Source of the DNA: Epiperipatus broadwayi
Taxonomy: Eukaryota; Onychophora; Udeonychophora; Euonychophora; Peripatidae
DNA length: 64,000 bases
Reading direction: 5' to 3'
NCBI GenBank assembly: GCA_028023455.1
Contig: JAQFVV010012422.1
Location: 9,772,337 to 9,836,336 of the forward strand
Shown piece by piece: positions 59,798 to 64,000 of this stretch. The notes under the pieces were generated by a model. It had not been told where the DNA came from and did not search any database. It saw only the letters and a list, made by a program, of their open reading frames with translations. How positions within the stretch are numbered: the first letter of the stretch is position 1; each line of letters opens with the position of its first letter. The translations under genes were made by a program, and so were the position numbers.

Positions 59798-61440
59798 AAT
59801 GCCAATTAATATATTGCAATAAGAGATTGTTAATTGTTTGAGATTTCTAAACAATAATTCATTTGCAAAGCTATTATTTGAATAGTAATTATAAATTAGA
59901 CTATTTTCCTCATCTAATATTAAATGTTAAATGTCATTAGAAAAATTCAAACAATAAACTTTTCAAAGACATTCAACTGTTGATAATAGCAAACAGATTA
60001 GTATTTAACACAATGTTTTGAGTTGTATTATTCTCCTCACTCTTCAAATATTGCTAACCTGACCAGTGATTATATTTGCATGGAAATCAAACCCGATGAA
60101 GGGAGAATATCCCTAGAAACCTTTTATTATATATTAACCTATGTGCTATTACTAATAAATGAATATATATAACATTCAATATTTAATATATACAAGGGTC
60201 AAATATTCACTGTAAAAATTAATAAAATTGATACTTAAATAATTGTAAATATAATTAATTAATTGTTTATTTCAATCTTATTTAGTTGATTATTATAAAC
60301 ATTTAATATTAGATGATGAATTTAGGCAAACATATACTTGTTTTTGAATGTGTGAGTAAGCCTAAATAATATGATAAATTAGTTAAGGGAGATAAATCTT
60401 TAACTTATGTTAGTTCTTTGAATCAGTGCAATATTCTATACAAAAATGTAAGATATATATTTAATAAAAAGATTTTGATAAATTTATAGAATCAAATTTA
60501 GTAGTAAATAGAATGAAGATTTTTATTGCATTTAAAAAATGATTAAGTAATGTTGCATTCTATTGGCAGGTCACTTCTTAGCAAATTGAATATGACTTTG
60601 ACAGATCATCAAGTTAATATAGAGGATAGGATCAACATTGCAAAAAAAAAAAAGAAATTAGTTAATTCTATAGACTATATTATAAAGAAAGAAGTATAAA
60701 TACATTTTAAAATTCAATAAGATGAAAGTTTTAGATTTATAATTGTATAGAATAAATAAATAGGTTTACAATCTAGAAAGTACATTATTTAAACATTTTA
60801 TATATTCATAGTATATATAGTGTACATTAAATATTGTGATTACAATTGTATTTCTAAAAGAAGTTGTTGCTGGATGATAAAATGTTGAAGTAAATAGACA
60901 AATAAATAATTTGAATTTGATTCTTGCAAAAAGAAGAAAAAAAATCAGCTCACTTGAACTAATAAGAAAGGTTTAATACAAAATAAAATGTTAGGTTACA
61001 TTAGATAGAAGTAAATATATCATTTTTAGACTAATTTAATTCTCGCTCAACAATAAATAGTTTTGTAGAAATGGTATTTCCAAGATTAGATTGTATTATT
61101 ATTTTAATTGTAATTACTTCATTATGTCTTGGATGTTTAATCAAATTTCCAATTTTTATCTTAAATCTTAAGTCTGAATAATGAATACAAGAATAAGATA
61201 TTCATAAAAAAAAAGTCAAGAATAAATAAATTTTAATATAATATTTTGAGATTAATTAAATTTTAGTTTAAGAACCAAAACTCAACAACAGTTTTTAAGG
61301 ATGTTTTAGCAGTTTCTTTTTCTAGCTAAAAAAAAAAGCTATTAAATCATTTAGTAATTACTAATTAGATAACTAATTATTAACAGATTATCTGAAAGAA
61401 ACATTTTAAGGCTCATTCAAATTTGAAAAAAAATTTCATG
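58294..61440. other. A+T-rich intron sequence
   Basis: Includes a long (AT)n microsatellite at 59718-59794. No coding signal. The minus-strand frames at 58891-59118 and 59669-59854 are not genes; the second is (TA)n translation. Confidence 0.5.
59718..59794. repeat. (AT)n microsatellite
   Basis: Two (AT)n runs interrupted by CCAAG. Confidence 0.95.
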
Positions 61441-61505
61441 TATGATTCAATCCAGATTCGAACTTCCTGTGTTCTTGATCAGGATCAGATCTGGAATCTC
61501 ATCAT
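61441..61505 (-). other. tRNA-like sequence (SINE fragment)
   Basis: The minus strand carries a good B box (GAAGTTCGAATCTGG) about 40 nt after GATGAGATTCCAGATCTGAT. The A box is weak. Probably a SINE head remnant. Confidence 0.35.
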
Positions 61506-61771
61506 TTTGAAATTAATAATGTCTTGGTCAGATTATAAAATCATTTAATTCATAAGAAATATATATATAATGCTTGGAAAAGATGAAAGAAGTAGAAAAT
61601 AATCAACAACAGTGGAACAAATTTTATCACAATATAAATTTGTCTAGTTTAATTAAAAAGTCAGGCAGATGAAAAGTCATTCTGGAGAAGTGTGCTATTT
61701 ATATATGTTTTGCAAAATTTAATGTTGATTATACAGTATTTAATAATAATAACAATGTATGCAAATGTATA

Positions 61772-62260
61772 AATATAGATAATTGAAATGGAAATAACTC
61801 TCTAGCACTGAGTTATGTAGTAACAAAAGCCATGAAAAGATAGAATGATAGCATTTTATTCTTTAATCTCTATTGTTATATAAGTTTTAATTTTTGACAT
61901 AGTTTTTAAATTATAGGATGAATTTTGTCTATTGTTTTAATTTATGTAATGACTAAATAATCTGAAATTACCATTAATATATTAAGAGAATGAAGAATAA
62001 GTCTTTCTTTTAACCTCTAAATATTAAATAAAATATTAATTTTAATAAAAATAATAATGAATAATCATAACTTAAATATCTATAATTGAAATGAAATTTA
62101 CTATCTCTCTATGATCTCTATTGTCATATAAGCTCAGTTTTTGACATGGTTTTTAAATTATAGGATGAATTTTGCCTATTGTTTTAATCTCTGTGTTGAT
62201 TAAATGATCTGAAATTACCATTAATATAATCAGGATAAAGAACGAATCTTATTAAAAAGT
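61772..62260. repeat. Diverged direct duplication of ~180-245 bp
   Basis: Shared blocks in order: TAATTGAAATG.AA, AATCTCTATTGTTATATAAG / GATCTCTATTGTCATATAAG, TTTTTGACAT.G.TTTTTAAAT, TATAGGATGAATTTTG.CTAT and CTGAAATTACCATTAATAT. Offset between copies is 243-305 bp because of indels. Confidence 0.75.
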
Positions 62261-63374
62261 AGTGAAGTTTTTATTATGATTTTTTATTTCTAAAGTTAGT
62301 ATATTCCAGTCATCATGCTGCAAAACTTGATAATTCAGTTAAGAATCTTCAGGTGTCAAAATCTAATAAAATTTGACATTTATCTATACTTGAAATACTC
62401 TGGAATTAAGCCAAAACTTAGTATATCATTTTGTAATTTTATATATAGTAAAAATATTTTATAAAATATTTATAAAATTATAATTTCCTTGATGATGCAT
62501 TGCATGACTATTAAATACAGAAATCAGAGAGAATAAATAATACATTTATAAAAGAGATTGTAACTATGATAGCTTTGCATTGATACTAACATCTTAATAA
62601 ATATATTCACAAACATTAGTAATGTATGTATATGTGAATAGTTCCATTTTCATCTGGTGATTGTTTTATCTTGACATTATTTTAAAATAATCTCTTTTTA
62701 TTTGGTTCACATATTTTAATAACTAGTCATTGATATTTTGAAATGTACTTTACTCCTGAGTGATTAGTTTGGTTTGTGGCATTCTCAAAATATAGTCAGT
62801 TTATGTAGATGACAAAGAAAATGATCATAAATTATTTCATTAAACAAATTCCAAGTCAAAGTGTATAGACTATAGATCAAAAATACAGAATTATGTTACC
62901 AAATTTATTGCAAAATTTAAAAATAATAGGATCCATTTTGTATTATGATTAATTGAATAAAATGATTCAATTTATGTACTGAAAGTAAGTGGCCATTTAA
63001 AGCAAGTCCTGAAAATAAAAGATTTTGTTTTACTTTTACAATTTTTTTTGTATGATAGTTAATTTAAGATATTCCTTGTGGGTTAAATAGCCATGTTTTG
63101 TGTAGATTTTTTAAAGCAAGTTATAATCACTTATACTACATTACAGCTTTTCAAAAACAAAACACTTTTTTTGTGAGCCAACTTTTTTAGAAATCATTCA
63201 GAGATTTAGTTTTTAGTATTTTCACCCCCCCCCCCCCAAAAAAAAAACTTCTAAACATAGATAAAGTATTAAAGATTTTAAGACTTCTCATTCGATAATT
63301 TAATATACAAAATTAACAAAGCGTATGCCACACTTGAATGAGAAGCTATAAAGATACACAGAAATTATTATCAC
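62261..63374. other. A+T-rich intron sequence
   Basis: No gene. A C15/A10 homopolymer junction lies at about 63225-63247. Confidence 0.5.
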
Positions 63375-63485
63375 GCTAAGCACTTTCGAGGTCTTTTGCC
63401 TCATATTCATAGCGGTACTGTGAGCTGCAGAACAAAAAAATAGGGCAAGGGAAACAAAACAGTATGCAAAGCATATGCAAATGAA

Positions 63486-63911
63486 CTAGATAGTCCAACG
63501 TTTAGAGATGTCAAAGCAGGTATCTCGTCTATTGATGGAGTTATTATTGCCATTAATAAAATATGCTTCTCTGATTTTCCGCTTGATGTCATTTTTCTCA
63601 ATACAGACTATTTTAGGGCTGGAAGGTTCAAACAAATGTCCTGTCTTCTTGGAATGCTCTAAAAATGTTGATGAATTATCATTGTTTTTCATGGCTCTAT
63701 TATATGTATATCTGTGTTGTGCTGTCCTGTTGATTATGCCTGCCTTGGTTTCTCCAAAATAAATGGCCCAGCAACCAGGTTGTGGGCAAGCTATGCTGTA
63801 AACAACATGGGGAGTCTGAGAAGGTTCAATTTTGTCCTTAGAGTTATTAATTAGACGATTAGTGCATGGGGGTGTATGAAAGCTAATTTTAAATTTATTG
63901 GCCATTTGCAT
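63486..63911 (-). CDS. Penelope-like GIY-YIG endonuclease, uninterrupted frame
   Basis: A 141-residue frame. VVYSIACPQPGCWAIYFGET gives the cysteine-containing GIY-YIG start (YFGET in place of YVGET), then GIINRTAQHR, where the Arg and His are expected catalytic or binding residues. FLEHSKKTGHLFE and RKIREAYFINGN carry the later His and Glu motifs. It would nick DNA in target-primed insertion. The start codon at 63911 lies inside the right inverted-repeat arm, so the frame is probably the tail of a longer RT-endonuclease protein. The last residues fit the NRR...IS..W end of this domain. No internal stop; activity unknown. Confidence 0.8.
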   Translation of the reverse strand: MQMANKFKISFHTPPCTNRLINNSKDKIEPSQTPHVVYSIACPQPGCWAIYFGETKAGIINRTAQHRYTYNRAMKNNDNSSTFLEHSKKTGHLFEPSSPKIVCIEKNDIKRKIREAYFINGNNNSINRRDTCFDISKRWTI

Positions 63912-63960
63912 ACTGTTTTGTTTCCCTTGCCCTATTTTTTCATTCTGCAGCTCACAGTAC

Positions 63961-64000
63961 CACTATGAATATGAGGCAAAAGACCTCGAAAGCGCTTAGC
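63961..64000 (+). other. Hammerhead-like hairpin motif in Penelope-type arm
   Basis: Order: CTATGAATAT, stem GAGG (63973-63976), loop, CCTC (63984-63987), GAAA (63988-63991), then GCGCTTAGC. In the inverted copy (63375-63414 region, minus strand) the last part reads GTGCTTAGCGT, which can form a short stem with a TTA loop. The same motif recurs in the palindrome (minus strand of about 50941-50982). The CUGANGA core of a canonical hammerhead is altered, so self-cleavage is not established. Confidence 0.4.

Larger units (their letters stand above)
63375..64000 (-). mobile_element. Penelope-like element between 96-bp inverted repeats (cut by window end)
   Basis: Arms 63375-63470 and 63905-64000 are complementary over 96 nt with about four mismatches. 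Between them lies a GIY-YIG endonuclease frame on the minus strand. Penelope-like elements are known for terminal repeats (pseudo-LTRs) in direct or inverted arrangement. The arm contains AGCTGCAG, a CATATTCATAG block and a hairpin with GAGG / CCTC arms followed by GAAA. The window ends exactly in the right arm, so the rest of the element (including any reverse transcriptase) may lie to the right. Confidence 0.85.

Noticed and set aside
61890-62170. Two acceptor-like TTTTAAATTATAG|GATGAATTTTG sites as LE exons
   Set aside because: Downstream text lacks cysteine codons and donors; it is a duplicated non-coding block.
1-64000. CRISPR array, bacterial operon or prophage
   Set aside because: No regular spacer array or dense ORFs; composition, introns and retroelements are those of an animal genome.

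Overview
The window is eukaryotic, from an animal nuclear genome. It is extremely A+T-rich (about three quarters A+T by eye), has introns of several to more than 20 kb, GT-AG splice signals and dense transposable-element debris. The taxon cannot be fixed from the sequence; an invertebrate is my guess.

The only host gene I can support is on the + strand. It is represented by five short exons at 12337-12471, 15745-15873, 31723-31857, 35785-35913 and 57218-57352. Each encodes exactly one laminin-type EGF-like (LE) module, and each is bounded by phase-1 introns, so joins in the order seen give C-Q-x-C-x-C links with no stops. The exons alternate 45, 43, 45, 43, 45 codons. Both ends of the gene lie outside the window. 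The first two exons (A, B) and the next two (A', B'), with their introns, are products of an intragenic duplication. Both A-B introns carry the same degenerate ~52-bp minisatellite, and both copies share intron sequence next to the acceptors. A laminin alpha-like subunit is the likeliest product.

Mobile elements fill most of the rest. From left to right: two copies of a Tigger-like DNA transposon (1-1039, and 9220-10420 with TIRs and a TA duplication); two copies of an unclassified ~1.65 kb repeat (4460-6110, 7560-9217) plus a fragment; a diverged solo LTR (11440-12100); a Penelope-like GIY-YIG remnant (17060-17375) beside a tRNA-like sequence; a 90-nt poly-C tract (21161-21250); a nearly complete Ty3/Gypsy element on the minus strand (22937-30272) with ~1.54 kb LTRs, a 4-bp target duplication, PBS and PPT; a 5'-truncated Penelope-like element inserted in the A'-B' minisatellite (32640-33970); a ~410-bp tandem pair (37312-38132); a decayed Gypsy pol (42450-44290); an RTE-type LINE (47225-50740) with a 468-bp insertion; a 610-bp palindrome (50862-51471); a minus-strand Gypsy element reduced to LTRs and integrase (51610-53527); and a Penelope-like endonuclease gene between 96-bp inverted repeats at the right edge (63375-64000).

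The most interesting signal is that the 610-bp palindrome and the inverted arms of the right-edge Penelope-like element share an ordered set of motifs. These include a hairpin with a GAAA core that recalls the hammerhead ribozymes known from Penelope-like pseudo-LTRs. This suggests the palindrome is a compact, ORF-less derivative made of two inverted Penelope-type terminal repeats.
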